A stretch of 29,486 nt of DNA from positions 1-29,486 of IMG/VR virus record IMGVR_UViG_3300037132_000243; one strand, given 5' to 3'. The notes beneath the pieces were generated by a model. That model was not told the origin of the DNA. It saw nothing but the letters and a program-made list of their open reading frames with translations, and ran no database searches. The translations under genes and the position numbers were made by a program. How positions within the stretch are numbered: the first letter of the stretch is position 1; every line of letters begins with the position of its first letter. Shown in pieces: positions 21,953-29,486 of this stretch. Source of the DNA: a virus.

Positions 21953-23442
21953 AGTACCTGCGCATCTTTGCGGTGTGGCTGCTGGTGGCTGGCTGCGTCC
22001 ACGCCGCTGGCTATGGCGTTGGCTCCGGCTATGGTAGTTACGCGGCCTCCGCTGGCGGCGGGGGTGGCGGTACGAACTACGTCACCAATGTTCCGGCTGC
22101 CTTGATCCTGACCAACACGGTCAACGCAACCAATGCCCTTGATGCGCAGCCCTTCGCCTCCATTGTGGCAACCAATTCTTTGGGTACGGTTGCGTTCAGC
22201 GACAACCTCAATACGTTGGGCAACATCACCAATACCCTCACCCTTTCCACTTGGACCAACAACATCCTGGTGAGTCTGCTCGGCAAGGGCAGCTTCGCGA
22301 CGAATATCTATACCCCCGGCAACTCCCTTACCATCGCCAACAGCAGCGAGCCGGACTTCAACGGCATCTTTGCGGGGCCTCCGGGAAATGCGTGGTACAG
22401 GGGCGATTTTATCTTCCTGCACAATTACGGGTATGACGGTGGCCAATACATCGCCATCAATGCAAGCGTCGGATTTATCTATCTGTTCCACGCGACCACT
22501 GTCGGCGATCCTTGGGTGAGTCCATATTTCGATTCGGGCGACAAGGTGCTTACGGGCAGCGGTACCGCTCTCAGCTTCCATGAATTTCACAGCGCCACCG
22601 ACGCCACCGACTTCACCAACAGCGAGGGCTTTATTATTTCCGATCTTGGCGCCGGGGATTACCCGTGCGTGCTTCGGTCGCGCTACGACTATGGCACCTT
22701 CATTTCCTCCAACACCACGCTGACCGGGACGTGGCCGGATGCCACCGACATCAACATCACCCACCTGGATATACCCAGTGGGATAAGTGCCGCGGGCGCC
22801 TACCTGCGTGCTGGGGATTATTGGGTGCGCGATACCTACTGGCGCGTGGACGCCTCGGGGAATGTGTTCTTCAACCCAACGGGTGCCGGTGATTGGTCAA
22901 GCAGCTTTGGCATTGCCTGGAATGGGTCCTCTACGCCGGCAGGCAGCCTGACGCCGGCCAATACGTATTTCATCTGGAACAACTCGGGGAGCGGGGAAGG
23001 TGCCTACCCATGGAGTGATTCGGCTGGAAGGTATCAGAAGGATGACGGCTGGTATTTGGACCTTGATGCTGGCACCGTAAATGATCCGGATGGGAATGCC
23101 TACGGCCCCGGCCTTGCTAGCATCAGCCACCTGTTGCCGACAGACGAAGGTGCCACGCTCTCAACCTACGCCAGCGAAGGCCCGTATCATTTGGGGAAAG
23201 TCTATCGGCTGGACACCACCACTCCGCCCGACGCTGGCTCGTGGACAATCTTCACGAACACGGAGTACGTCGCCCGGCATGTGTTCAAGTTCTCCTCCAA
23301 TATCGTAGCCACCAATAGCGGGTTCTCGGCGGGCACTCTGCCCCTGACTACCTCCACAAATACCGTGGGCGACGCCGTGTTGCTGGTGCCTTCGACCGGC
23401 GGAACCATGGACGCTCATGTGCTCAAGAATACGAAACACTGA
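21949..23442 (+). CDS. Putative lipoprotein/tail-fibre-like 497-aa protein
   Basis: The N-terminus MKYLRIFAVWLLVAGC has a lipobox (VAGC, Cys16), so the protein should be lipidated and exported. After a Gly-rich linker (AGYGVGSGYGSYA, then GGGGG) it is rich in Asn, Thr, Ser and Gly with repeated TNxxxTN-type words (ALILTNTVNATN, NITNTLTLSTWTNN). The later part has many Trp/Tyr/Asp-rich strands, as in fibre or binding domains. DNA is less GC-rich than its neighbours. A fibre with a lipoprotein signal is contradictory, so either it is a host-surface protein expressed from the phage, or the fibre gene was captured with its signal. Confidence 0.6.
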   Translation: MKYLRIFAVWLLVAGCVHAAGYGVGSGYGSYAASAGGGGGGTNYVTNVPAALILTNTVNATNALDAQPFASIVATNSLGTVAFSDNLNTLGNITNTLTLSTWTNNILVSLLGKGSFATNIYTPGNSLTIANSSEPDFNGIFAGPPGNAWYRGDFIFLHNYGYDGGQYIAINASVGFIYLFHATTVGDPWVSPYFDSGDKVLTGSGTALSFHEFHSATDATDFTNSEGFIISDLGAGDYPCVLRSRYDYGTFISSNTTLTGTWPDATDINITHLDIPSGISAAGAYLRAGDYWVRDTYWRVDASGNVFFNPTGAGDWSSSFGIAWNGSSTPAGSLTPANTYFIWNNSGSGEGAYPWSDSAGRYQKDDGWYLDLDAGTVNDPDGNAYGPGLASISHLLPTDEGATLSTYASEGPYHLGKVYRLDTTTPPDAGSWTIFTNTEYVARHVFKFSSNIVATNSGFSAGTLPLTTSTNTVGDAVLLVPSTGGTMDAHVLKNTKH

Positions 23443-23458
23443 ACGGAGTTGTTGTCCC

Positions 23459-23851
23459 ATGAATGGAACAAACACGATGAGCGAAGAAAAAGTAGCGGTC
23501 GACCTGGTGTTGCAACAGGCCGAAGACCTGGGCCGCCAGCTGCACGACTGCAAGGAGCCAGAGCTTGCAGCGTGCGGCGTACACCGGCAGGCGACGGCGC
23601 TGACGCTGAAGATGATCGCCCCGCTCTACAAGGCGTTCAACAACGGCGGACTGCCCTCGAAGAAAGCCGGCGCCAGCATCAAGATCGGCCCCTTGGAGAT
23701 CACCGGCGAGCGCGCGTTTCGCGCCGTGCTGCTGACGCTCGTGGTGTTTATCGCCGCCATGCTGTGCGGCTTGCGGGTGCAGTACGACAACGGCCAGCTC
23801 AACATCGGCTCGGACAGAAGCCATAGCGCGACGGCCAAGATTCAACCCTGA
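23459..23851 (+). CDS. Single-membrane-span 130-aa protein, holin-like candidate
   Basis: A CGGAG lies ten nt before the ATG at 23459; MSEEK at 23477 is an alternative start. The first 85 residues are helical and charged. Residues about 87-106 (FRAVLLTLVVFIAAMLCGL) form one transmembrane span, followed by a short polar tail. A single span with the next genes encoding a lipoprotein and a cysteine peptidase suggests a lysis role (holin or pinholin), but this is only from context. Confidence 0.5.
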   Translation: MNGTNTMSEEKVAVDLVLQQAEDLGRQLHDCKEPELAACGVHRQATALTLKMIAPLYKAFNNGGLPSKKAGASIKIGPLEITGERAFRAVLLTLVVFIAAMLCGLRVQYDNGQLNIGSDRSHSATAKIQP

Positions 23852-23889
23852 TTTCAATGTGTGAAGGTCCAAACCCCTAGGAGAACTCG

Positions 23890-24387
23890 ATGAAGAAGCA
23901 GATGCAGATCGCGGTGATGGTGGCAGTGATGGTCGGCGCGGCGCTGGTTTCGGGCTGCGCGACGGGCATGACGGAACGTCGGACGGCCTTGGAATGGCAG
24001 CGGCGGGGCTACACGATCAACGAGCGCAACCCCGATATGCTCCAGCTCGACATTACGCCGGAGAAGCGGCTGGCGCTCGCCAAGCAGGGCGTGACTATCG
24101 ACGACCCGCTCAAGACCTCGAAAAATGAAGCCGCGTGGATCTCACACCCGATTCAGATGGCGCTGGATTGGGCGTGGGATTACGTCGTCCTTCCCGTCGC
24201 TGGCACGGGCGCCGCGGTCTACGGCGGCAGCAAGCTGATGAGTGCCGGCGGCGGTGGCAACAGCCAGAGTACCAACTATACGGCCAACAACGGTGGCCAG
24301 ATCAACGTCAATCACGGCCCCGGGCAGGCGAACCAAGCCGGCCCGAGCACGACCTCCACAAGCAGCACCACGGGCGCGGGTCAATAA
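23890..24387 (+). CDS. 165-aa lipoprotein, possible spanin-like
   Basis: AGGAG precedes the ATG. The signal MKKQMQIAVMVAVMVGAALV ends in the lipobox VSGC (Cys23). The mature part has a hydrophobic stretch near 86-110 (WISHPIQMALDWAWDYVVLPV, then GTGAAVYGG) and a disordered Asn/Gly/Thr/Ser tail of about 45 residues. A lipobox plus an internal hydrophobic span suggests a protein linking inner and outer membranes, as in unimolecular spanins. The tail after the span is not typical for those, so the idea is tentative. Confidence 0.55.
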   Translation: MKKQMQIAVMVAVMVGAALVSGCATGMTERRTALEWQRRGYTINERNPDMLQLDITPEKRLALAKQGVTIDDPLKTSKNEAAWISHPIQMALDWAWDYVVLPVAGTGAAVYGGSKLMSAGGGGNSQSTNYTANNGGQINVNHGPGQANQAGPSTTSTSSTTGAGQ

Positions 24388-24422
24388 AGAACCTCCGTTC
24401 CTCCATCATCAAAAGGAAGACA

Positions 24423-25193
24423 ATGAAGAATAAACAACGTCTCTGCCTCGGCAAGTTGCCGTTCGTCGCCAAGTCCACCGACCTGATGTTCGCCAGCTAT
24501 CGCACGAAGGTGGCGCTGCCGCCGCACCCGAAAACGTTCGGCCATGCCAGCAGCGTTCCGCGCTCGGCGTGGGGGATGCTCGGTAATGATCAGCTTGGAG
24601 ATTGCGCCATTGCTGGACCCATGCATATGTCCATCTGCTGGACCGTCTCGGCCGGCTTGGGTGTGACCTTTACCGTGGCCGATGCCATCAGGGCCTACTC
24701 GTCGGTCAGCGGCTATCGGCCGGGAATCCCGGCGACCGACCGCGGCTGTCAGATGCGGGATGTGCTGCGCTATTGGCAGAAGACCGGCTTTCGTGATGCC
24801 AAGGGCAAGCTGCACACCATCGGCGCCTATATCAATATCCCGACAACCGACCTCTCCAGCATGCAGGAGGCGATGTGGCTGTTCGGAGGCGTCAACTCTG
24901 GTCTGATGGTGCCGCAGTCGATGCAGACGCAGTTCCAGAATGGAAAACCGCTGACGGTCGTCAAGGGTTCGCCGATCGAGGGCGGTCACTGTATGCCGCT
25001 GCTTGGACGCAACGCCAGCGGCTACGACGCCTGCACCTGGGGCTCTGTCGTCACGGCAACCGATGCCTTCGTCAAGAAATACTATGATGAGCATTGGGCG
25101 GTGCTGTCTAACGACCAACTGAACGGCAAGGGCGTCTCTCCGGAGCTGTTCAACATGGCGCAGTTGCAGGCGGATCTCAACGCGCTGGCTTGA
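24423..25193 (+). CDS. Papain/C39-like cysteine peptidase or amidase
   Basis: AAAAGGAAG precedes the ATG at 24423. The 256-aa protein shows the cysteine-peptidase pattern: GNDQLGDCAIAGPMHM with Cys61 at the start of a helix, GGHCMPLLG with His189, and YDACTWGS near 201-208. A KKYYDEHWAVLS end completes the fold. Such proteins occur often in phages and actinobacteria as C39- or C1-like peptidases. Here it follows a membrane protein and a lipoprotein, so it may cut peptidoglycan peptides at lysis, or process a virion protein. No signal peptide is seen. Confidence 0.68.
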   Translation: MKNKQRLCLGKLPFVAKSTDLMFASYRTKVALPPHPKTFGHASSVPRSAWGMLGNDQLGDCAIAGPMHMSICWTVSAGLGVTFTVADAIRAYSSVSGYRPGIPATDRGCQMRDVLRYWQKTGFRDAKGKLHTIGAYINIPTTDLSSMQEAMWLFGGVNSGLMVPQSMQTQFQNGKPLTVVKGSPIEGGHCMPLLGRNASGYDACTWGSVVTATDAFVKKYYDEHWAVLSNDQLNGKGVSPELFNMAQLQADLNALA

Positions 25194-25213
25194 GGTTTCG
25201 GGAAAGGAGCAAC

Positions 25214-25561
25214 ATGGCGACCACGATTGCAACGATGCTTACCGCGCTGACCGACCAGCTGACCGGCGATGGGGCCGACGCCACCGAGTGGGCCAGCACC
25301 GTCTACCTGGCGCGGCTGCAGGACGCTGTCAATCTGGTCGCCAGCAAACTGCCGGAGCTGCTGCTGGACGGCAACGGCGCGCTGGGCGCGGTCCCGACGC
25401 TAACGCTGGGCGGCAACTGGCCTTGGGATGCGCCGACGGAGATCGCGTGCGAGGCCTACGTCATGCACCGGTTCTATCTGCGCGACTCCGAGGATGAACG
25501 CGACGCCAAGCGTGCCGCCGCGCACTACCTGACCTTCGCCAATTTCTGCGGAGTGGGCTGA
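25214..25561 (+). CDS. Hypothetical 115-aa protein, possible neck/tail completion
   Basis: AAAGGAGC lies five nt before the ATG at 25214, which decides the start against an upstream frame. The protein is helical (IATMLTALTDQLTGDGADA, LARLQDAVNLVASKLPELLL) and ends with helices carrying DSEDERDAKRAAAHYL. It shares one base with the next start (TGATG). Family unknown; place and size fit head-tail completion proteins. Confidence 0.55.
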   Translation: MATTIATMLTALTDQLTGDGADATEWASTVYLARLQDAVNLVASKLPELLLDGNGALGAVPTLTLGGNWPWDAPTEIACEAYVMHRFYLRDSEDERDAKRAAAHYLTFANFCGVG

Positions 25562-26598
25562 TGTCCACCGATTGGAGCAAGGCCAAGCGGTTGCTCGCCG
25601 GCAAGCAGACGCGCCGCGTCAATTACGTCGCCCTGCCCGAGCTTGGCCTCAAGGTGCTGACGCGCCAATGGCAGCGTATCAGCGATCTGGAGCAGCTCGG
25701 CTGCCTGCTCTACGCGCAGCAGTACACCGACCCCGCCAACTATCCCAGCTCCACGGAAAGTGTCGAGACCGTGTTGAGCGTGTTGAATCCGCGCGCCGGC
25801 AAGAAACCCTATCCCGGCACTTGGTATCAGATCAGCACCCGCGCCGGCCCCGTCAAGGGCGTCACCGACACGCCAGGCATCGTGCAGGTGCTGGTGCAGT
25901 ACGACGACGATCTGACGCTGACCACCCGCAACGATGGCGAAGTGCTCGTCACCGAGCAGCACAAGGGCTATGCCACGCGCGGGCTCGCTGTGGCGTGGCT
26001 CGTCACGCAGCTGGGCACCAAAGTCACGGGCGCCATCAAGACCGGCGGCGTGCATCAGGCTGAAAATGGCTGGGTGGCGGAGCTGGGCACCTCGACGCCG
26101 CAGGCGTGGGACACCGAAGACTACAGCTTCGCAGATATGTGGGGTTCGACGACCGTGCGGATGTGGGGCAATCAAACCAAGACTTTCAGCGATTTGCGGA
26201 AAGCATCCCTCGTCATCGGCATGAACAATAGTTTCGATCACCGGCTGGACCCCGCGACGGGCCTCTACAGCGGCAATTATTCGAAGCGCTACCCTACCGG
26301 CGGCTCGGCCAATTCCAACGAGTGGGCCGACTTCAATAAAACGTGGCAGGCCAAAATCCCCAGCTATGGCATGGTGGGCAACGTCCGCAAGCGCCGGCTG
26401 ATTTCCGTAACGTGCGGCATCCTGCACACGATGAGCGCGGCGGTGGCGCAACTCTGGCTCAAGCCCGCGGACGTCACCCACATGAACACGAATTGGAACT
26501 CGATCAACGGCGGGCGCCATATCGAGTGCACCTACATGGACATCACCGCCTTCGGCGCTTGGGAGAACGACGACGCCTCGGCCACGCCGTTTACGTGA
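25561..26598 (+). CDS. Hypothetical 345-aa structural protein
   Basis: The ATG shares its first base with the preceding stop. The protein has a beta-rich first half (LGLKVLTRQWQRISDLEQLG, GIVQVLVQYDDDLTLTTRND) and a second half with many aromatic and Asn residues (KRYPTGGSANSNEW, HMNTNWNSINGGRHIECTY). It looks like a virion protein, perhaps of the tail, but no family is recognised. Confidence 0.6.
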   Translation: MSTDWSKAKRLLAGKQTRRVNYVALPELGLKVLTRQWQRISDLEQLGCLLYAQQYTDPANYPSSTESVETVLSVLNPRAGKKPYPGTWYQISTRAGPVKGVTDTPGIVQVLVQYDDDLTLTTRNDGEVLVTEQHKGYATRGLAVAWLVTQLGTKVTGAIKTGGVHQAENGWVAELGTSTPQAWDTEDYSFADMWGSTTVRMWGNQTKTFSDLRKASLVIGMNNSFDHRLDPATGLYSGNYSKRYPTGGSANSNEWADFNKTWQAKIPSYGMVGNVRKRRLISVTCGILHTMSAAVAQLWLKPADVTHMNTNWNSINGGRHIECTYMDITAFGAWENDDASATPFT

Positions 26599-26606
26599 GG
26601 CGCACC

Positions 26607-27314
26607 ATGCCACCGACCAACGATATTCCGCGGACAGAACCCGACCGCGTGCTGGCCGAAGTCAACACGCTGAAAATCATGTGCGCCAAGCTGGAGCAGC
26701 AACTCCAGCAGCTCCGCGGCGGCGGCGGAGATGACATGGGCTGTTTCTCCGGCAACCGTTTCCAGCTCCCTCCCGAGCTGGGCGCAGGTGGCGACTCCCT
26801 GACGCTGCCTTTCGCCTACTTCGGACCCGACCCCGCCAGCGCGCCGGACAACAACGTCGCCCTACTGCGCGTGGGCTGGGTGGAAGTCACCACGCCAGCG
26901 GACAAGGCCGCGATTGGCACGCCCGCCGCCGGCGACGACCTGACCACCGACGCCGACGTCGCCGACGACACCACCAAAACAGAACCTGTCACGCTGCTGG
27001 AGGGCGACAATTTCATCTGCGCGCACTTCGCCCGCAACGCCACCGTGGCCGACTCGACGCTGGAGCTGGTGCGCTTCGACTCCTGGGCGGACATCCCGAC
27101 CAACACCAACGACGATTACTATTACCCGCTCGCGCTCGTCACCCTGACCTCGACGACCGACGAGGACATCACCACCGGCGTCCAGCGGTTGGTCCGGCCC
27201 TTCCGCGCCGGCAACATCGCGTGGATTCCCACGCCCAAGACGCTCAATTACTGCGACGGCGGCATCTCGCACGCCTACGACATCCCCGCCTACGAGGCCC
27301 CGCCACCGGAGTAA
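26607..27314 (+). CDS. Hypothetical 235-aa protein with N-terminal coiled coil
   Basis: An N-terminal coiled coil (DRVLAEVNTLKIMCAKLEQQL) is followed by a Gly run and a long acidic beta-rich part with Thr/Asp repeats (DDLTTDADVADDTTKTEPVT, LVTLTSTTDEDITTGV). A trimerising coil plus a beta-rich acidic body is usual for appendage or tail proteins. The start is at 26607, after a weak GAGGCGC. Family unknown. Confidence 0.6.
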   Translation: MPPTNDIPRTEPDRVLAEVNTLKIMCAKLEQQLQQLRGGGGDDMGCFSGNRFQLPPELGAGGDSLTLPFAYFGPDPASAPDNNVALLRVGWVEVTTPADKAAIGTPAAGDDLTTDADVADDTTKTEPVTLLEGDNFICAHFARNATVADSTLELVRFDSWADIPTNTNDDYYYPLALVTLTSTTDEDITTGVQRLVRPFRAGNIAWIPTPKTLNYCDGGISHAYDIPAYEAPPPE

Positions 27315-27317
27315 CCG

Positions 27318-27935
27318 ATGAGCTTCCCCCTGCGCGAGAGCATCGACGTGGATATGTGGACAGGCGCCGGCGCGTCCACGTTCGCATGCTTCAACCCGCA
27401 GATCTTCAACTGCCCCCTCCGCGGCGGGGCCTGTTGCATCGCGTTTGTTGAAATCCTGTGCTGCCCGACCGGTACGCACACGGCGCGACTGCTGGGCATC
27501 ACCACCTTTGGAGAAGTCGGGCCTGATTGGGCTCTGAGCGAAAAGCATGACGAAGCTGCGGGCGATCCGTGGGATGGTTCCTATTGGATGCCCTACGCGT
27601 TGGCGGTGTCGTTGAGCGAAGCGTTGCCTTATGGATGGCACGATGCGGACGGCGTGCGCCACACGATGGCGCCGGCGTCGGTGCTGCCGGTCCTCGTGGG
27701 TGCGCTCCCGGGCACGCTGGTCAGCGCCGGCCCGCCGCCGGTTTGGGGGCCTACCTCATTACCCATCACCGCCCCGGAGGATGTGCCCGCAGGTTGCTCC
27801 GTCTCCTACGTGGCGATCAGCTCGCGGGAGTGGATCGACGTGATCCAATCCGATGGCGTCGATGGCGAAGGCCAACCGAAGTACAAGACCAACTGCCACA
27901 TGGGGTGCAGTAAAACCGATCCGGTGTTCCATTGA
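27318..27935 (+). CDS. Hypothetical cysteine-rich 205-aa structural-region protein
   Basis: Nine cysteines occur in 205 residues, six of them within the stretch ACFNPQIFNC to ILCC near residues 24-49. The body has strands with Trp (GPDWALSEKHDE, SYWMPYALAVSLSEALPYG) and ends NCHMGCSKTD. Its stop overlaps the next TTG start. No signal peptide. Family unknown. Confidence 0.6.
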   Translation: MSFPLRESIDVDMWTGAGASTFACFNPQIFNCPLRGGACCIAFVEILCCPTGTHTARLLGITTFGEVGPDWALSEKHDEAAGDPWDGSYWMPYALAVSLSEALPYGWHDADGVRHTMAPASVLPVLVGALPGTLVSAGPPPVWGPTSLPITAPEDVPAGCSVSYVAISSREWIDVIQSDGVDGEGQPKYKTNCHMGCSKTDPVFH

Positions 27936-28903
27936 GCAACGACTGTCAGAGCGACCCGCTGCCCTGCGGCGCGCACGGCGCCGGCACGGATGACGAGGTG
28001 GCCTCGATTTGGGGCGACACCAATCCCTACGATGCGGACTATCTCCAGACGCTGGCCGACGCCGTCGTCTGCGCCGCGGCGTGCTATGCGTGGCGGCAGA
28101 AATGGATTTGGGACTGCACGCTGACGCCGCACGCGTGGGCGCCGGATGCCGAAGCGGCGGCGATTGTGTCTGTCCCGTGCGACCAGGCGGCGAATCTCGT
28201 CGTGGCGCTTGACGGCTGCTCGGCGTGGGCCTACGGCACGCCGGCCGTGTGGGCGTCGCTGCCGGAAACCTCGGATGTGCCCACCGCTCCCGATCTGCCC
28301 GCGGTGGACGATGGCACCTGCTGTCCAGAGAGCGTGCAGGAATGCCAATGGTACGCGCGTTTCCGGTTTGATCAGGACACTTGCACATGGGTGCTGGTAG
28401 ATGGCCCTACGATCATCCCGCACGCACCGACGCAAGCGGCTGGCGATTTCTGCCTGGCCGGCACGGGCGCCGAAGCGGGCAACCTCTACATCGTCCGCTA
28501 CAGCGAGGTGCTCTACTCCACTGCGGGGCAGACGTGCGAGGAAACCTACTCCGAAGCGCCATCAAGCTTTGTCACTCCCGCGCCCAACCCCGCCGTGTTC
28601 TACCTGGTCTGCGCGCAGGCGTTCAGCGACACCAGTTGTGAAACGGTGAAGGAGCAGAAGCGCGTCATTATCGCCGTGGAAACCGGTGGACCCTGCCCGG
28701 ATTATCCGTTCAGCGCCTTCGGTGTTTGCTACGGCGCGTATGAGTGTCCAGGCGAACTGGGCTTTCCCCGCCCTGGCTATGATTACAACGGCTGCAAGAT
28801 CACGCTGCTGGGTGGCGGACCCTTTTGCAGCGTGGATGAAGCCGGAGCCTGGGGCGACGCCAACGACAGCCTCTGCCCGTTCGTGGCGGCACCACCGGTA
28901 TGA
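27932..28903 (+). CDS. Hypothetical very cysteine-rich 323-aa protein
   Basis: The start is a TTG that overlaps the previous TGA (TTGA). I count 21 cysteines in 323 residues, spread over the whole length, many in short pairs (VVCAAACYAW, DGTCCPESVQEC, VCYGAYEC). Trp and Tyr are also frequent. Such content is unusual for a cytoplasmic phage protein and suggests a disulfide- or metal-stabilised virion part. It overlaps the next gene as ATGA. Family unknown. Confidence 0.6.
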   Translation: MSNDCQSDPLPCGAHGAGTDDEVASIWGDTNPYDADYLQTLADAVVCAAACYAWRQKWIWDCTLTPHAWAPDAEAAAIVSVPCDQAANLVVALDGCSAWAYGTPAVWASLPETSDVPTAPDLPAVDDGTCCPESVQECQWYARFRFDQDTCTWVLVDGPTIIPHAPTQAAGDFCLAGTGAEAGNLYIVRYSEVLYSTAGQTCEETYSEAPSSFVTPAPNPAVFYLVCAQAFSDTSCETVKEQKRVIIAVETGGPCPDYPFSAFGVCYGAYECPGELGFPRPGYDYNGCKITLLGGGPFCSVDEAGAWGDANDSLCPFVAAPPV

Positions 28904-29238
28904 ACATCATCCGTCATGTGACCAGCGCGCGCGGTTATCCGGTCGTGATTGTGGCTCGCACGGAGGCGGGTGCCGCGGCGATCATGGCGCAACTCGCCGC
29001 GGAAGCGCACTCAGCTCCGGTCCGATCCGGCGCACGACCGCCGCACGCACCGCGGGCCACTCCAAAACCCCTGGAAGAAACGGCGATACTTTCGCGCGAG
29101 GCGGTCTGTGGTGGGTGTGAACATTTCCTGGGCGGCTTCAAGCGCGAACAGTACCGGTGCCTCGCGAAAAAGGGCTGTACGCGGCTGCGGATCGCCGCGC
29201 CACACGAGCATTGCGAGCAGCAAAAGTGGGGCTCATAG
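28900..29238 (+). CDS. Hypothetical 112-aa protein with C-terminal Cys/His cluster
   Basis: The N-terminal half has a small alpha/beta pattern (IIRHVTSARGYPVVIVARTE, AAAIMAQLAAEA). The C-terminal part carries VCGGCEHF, RCLAKKGC and HEHC, which gives five cysteines with histidines and could bind zinc or an iron-sulfur cluster. It overlaps the preceding gene as ATGA. Family unknown. A gene-free gap with motif copy 7 follows. Confidence 0.6.
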   Translation: MNIIRHVTSARGYPVVIVARTEAGAAAIMAQLAAEAHSAPVRSGARPPHAPRATPKPLEETAILSREAVCGGCEHFLGGFKREQYRCLAKKGCTRLRIAAPHEHCEQQKWGS

Positions 29239-29278
29239 CGTGCGTTTGACTTATCTCCTTGCGGTCAGCGGTGTGTGT

Positions 29279-29294
29279 GCCTACGCTTTGAGGC
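29279..29294 (+). repeat. Recurrent hairpin motif, copy 7
   Basis: GCCT-ACGCTTTG-AGGC lies 40 bp after a stop and 56 bp before the last ATG. A TTAAA follows. Confidence 0.6.
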
Positions 29295-29350
29295 ATTAAA
29301 CGACAGCCGCCCGAGTGAGGCGCAGACATTAGAATAGAAAGGCGGCGGTT

Positions 29351-29486
29351 ATGGCGGGACTTTTGAGGAAGCAACCTAACGCGGCGGATCTCGCAGAGGC
29401 TTTGCAGTTTGGCAAGATCACCCCCGAGCAATTCAAGGAACTGATGGCGCAGGCCGCCCCACCCGCCAATGTCGCCCCCGCCAAGA
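29351..29486 (+). CDS. Start of a tail-region gene, cut by the window end
   Basis: The ATG follows AAAGGCGGCGG. The visible 45 residues begin MAGLLRKQPNAADLAEALQ and continue with ITPEQFKELMAQAAPP, an amphipathic helix and an Ala/Pro-rich stretch. The gene runs off the right edge, so family and length are unknown. After the tail-region genes it could be a tail or tape-measure protein. Confidence 0.5.
   Translation, partial: MAGLLRKQPNAADLAEALQFGKITPEQFKELMAQAAPPANVAPAK

Noticed and set aside
4746-29294. Recurrent hairpin motif as a CRISPR array
   Set aside because: The copies are kilobases apart with unequal spacing and no spacer structure.

Overview
The window looks like the left part of an integrated temperate tailed phage (or integrative phage-like element) next to a bacterial chromosomal gene. 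GC content is high. The flanking gene is a secreted GH43-type glycoside hydrolase on the minus strand. It ends in a degenerate 7-bp repeat that would read NIEH/RTP-like in one frame. I associate that repeat, and the paired palindromic REP-like element beside it, with the Planctomycetes-Verrucomicrobia-Chlamydiae group (Verrucomicrobia, Kiritimatiellota or Lentisphaerota). This host guess rests on memory, not on a search.

Layout. (1) 1-1538: chromosome, with repeats, the GH43 gene, a REP-like inverted pair and a short inverted repeat at the integrase stop. (2) 1539-3179: a leftward operon of ribbon-helix-helix (RHH) protein, unknown 127-aa protein and tyrosine integrase, joined by overlapping ends. 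(3) 3180-3317: an AT-rich divergent control region with four copies of a 9-bp operator-like word. (4) 3318-5873: rightward early genes: a second RHH protein, an excisionase-like HTH protein, a tightly overlapped run of small unknown proteins and an orphan beta-class DNA methyltransferase. (5) 5902-10291: DNA metabolism: an unknown protein, an RdgC-like protein with an FtsK-gamma-like winged helix and a Cys cluster, a replisome-organizer-like protein whose gene carries strong palindromes (candidate origin), and an HD phosphohydrolase. (6) 10376-13298: packaging: small and large terminase and two accessory genes. (7) 13299-14030: a low-GC insert with an antisense two-helix membrane protein that has its own promoter, then a structured stretch and a strong terminator. 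(8) 14031-20976: head genes: portal, scaffold, a Com-like zinc protein, an N4-gp56-family major capsid protein and companions. (9) 20988-29486: connector and tail genes, with an embedded set of exported proteins (signal peptide, two lipoproteins, a membrane protein, a papain-like cysteine peptidase) and two very cysteine-rich proteins. A truncated gene runs off the right edge. The tape measure, tail tip and right attachment site are not in view.

The most unexplained signal is a short hairpin motif, GCCT-N8-AGGC with the loop usually starting ACGGAT. It recurs seven times, always on the plus strand and only in the phage part. Most copies lie just after terminator-like hairpins or just before gene starts. 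It may be a phage-specific promoter, a processing site or another control element. Other points worth a second look are the divergent RHH switch, the candidate origin inside the replication gene, the RdgC fusion and the antisense membrane-protein cassette.
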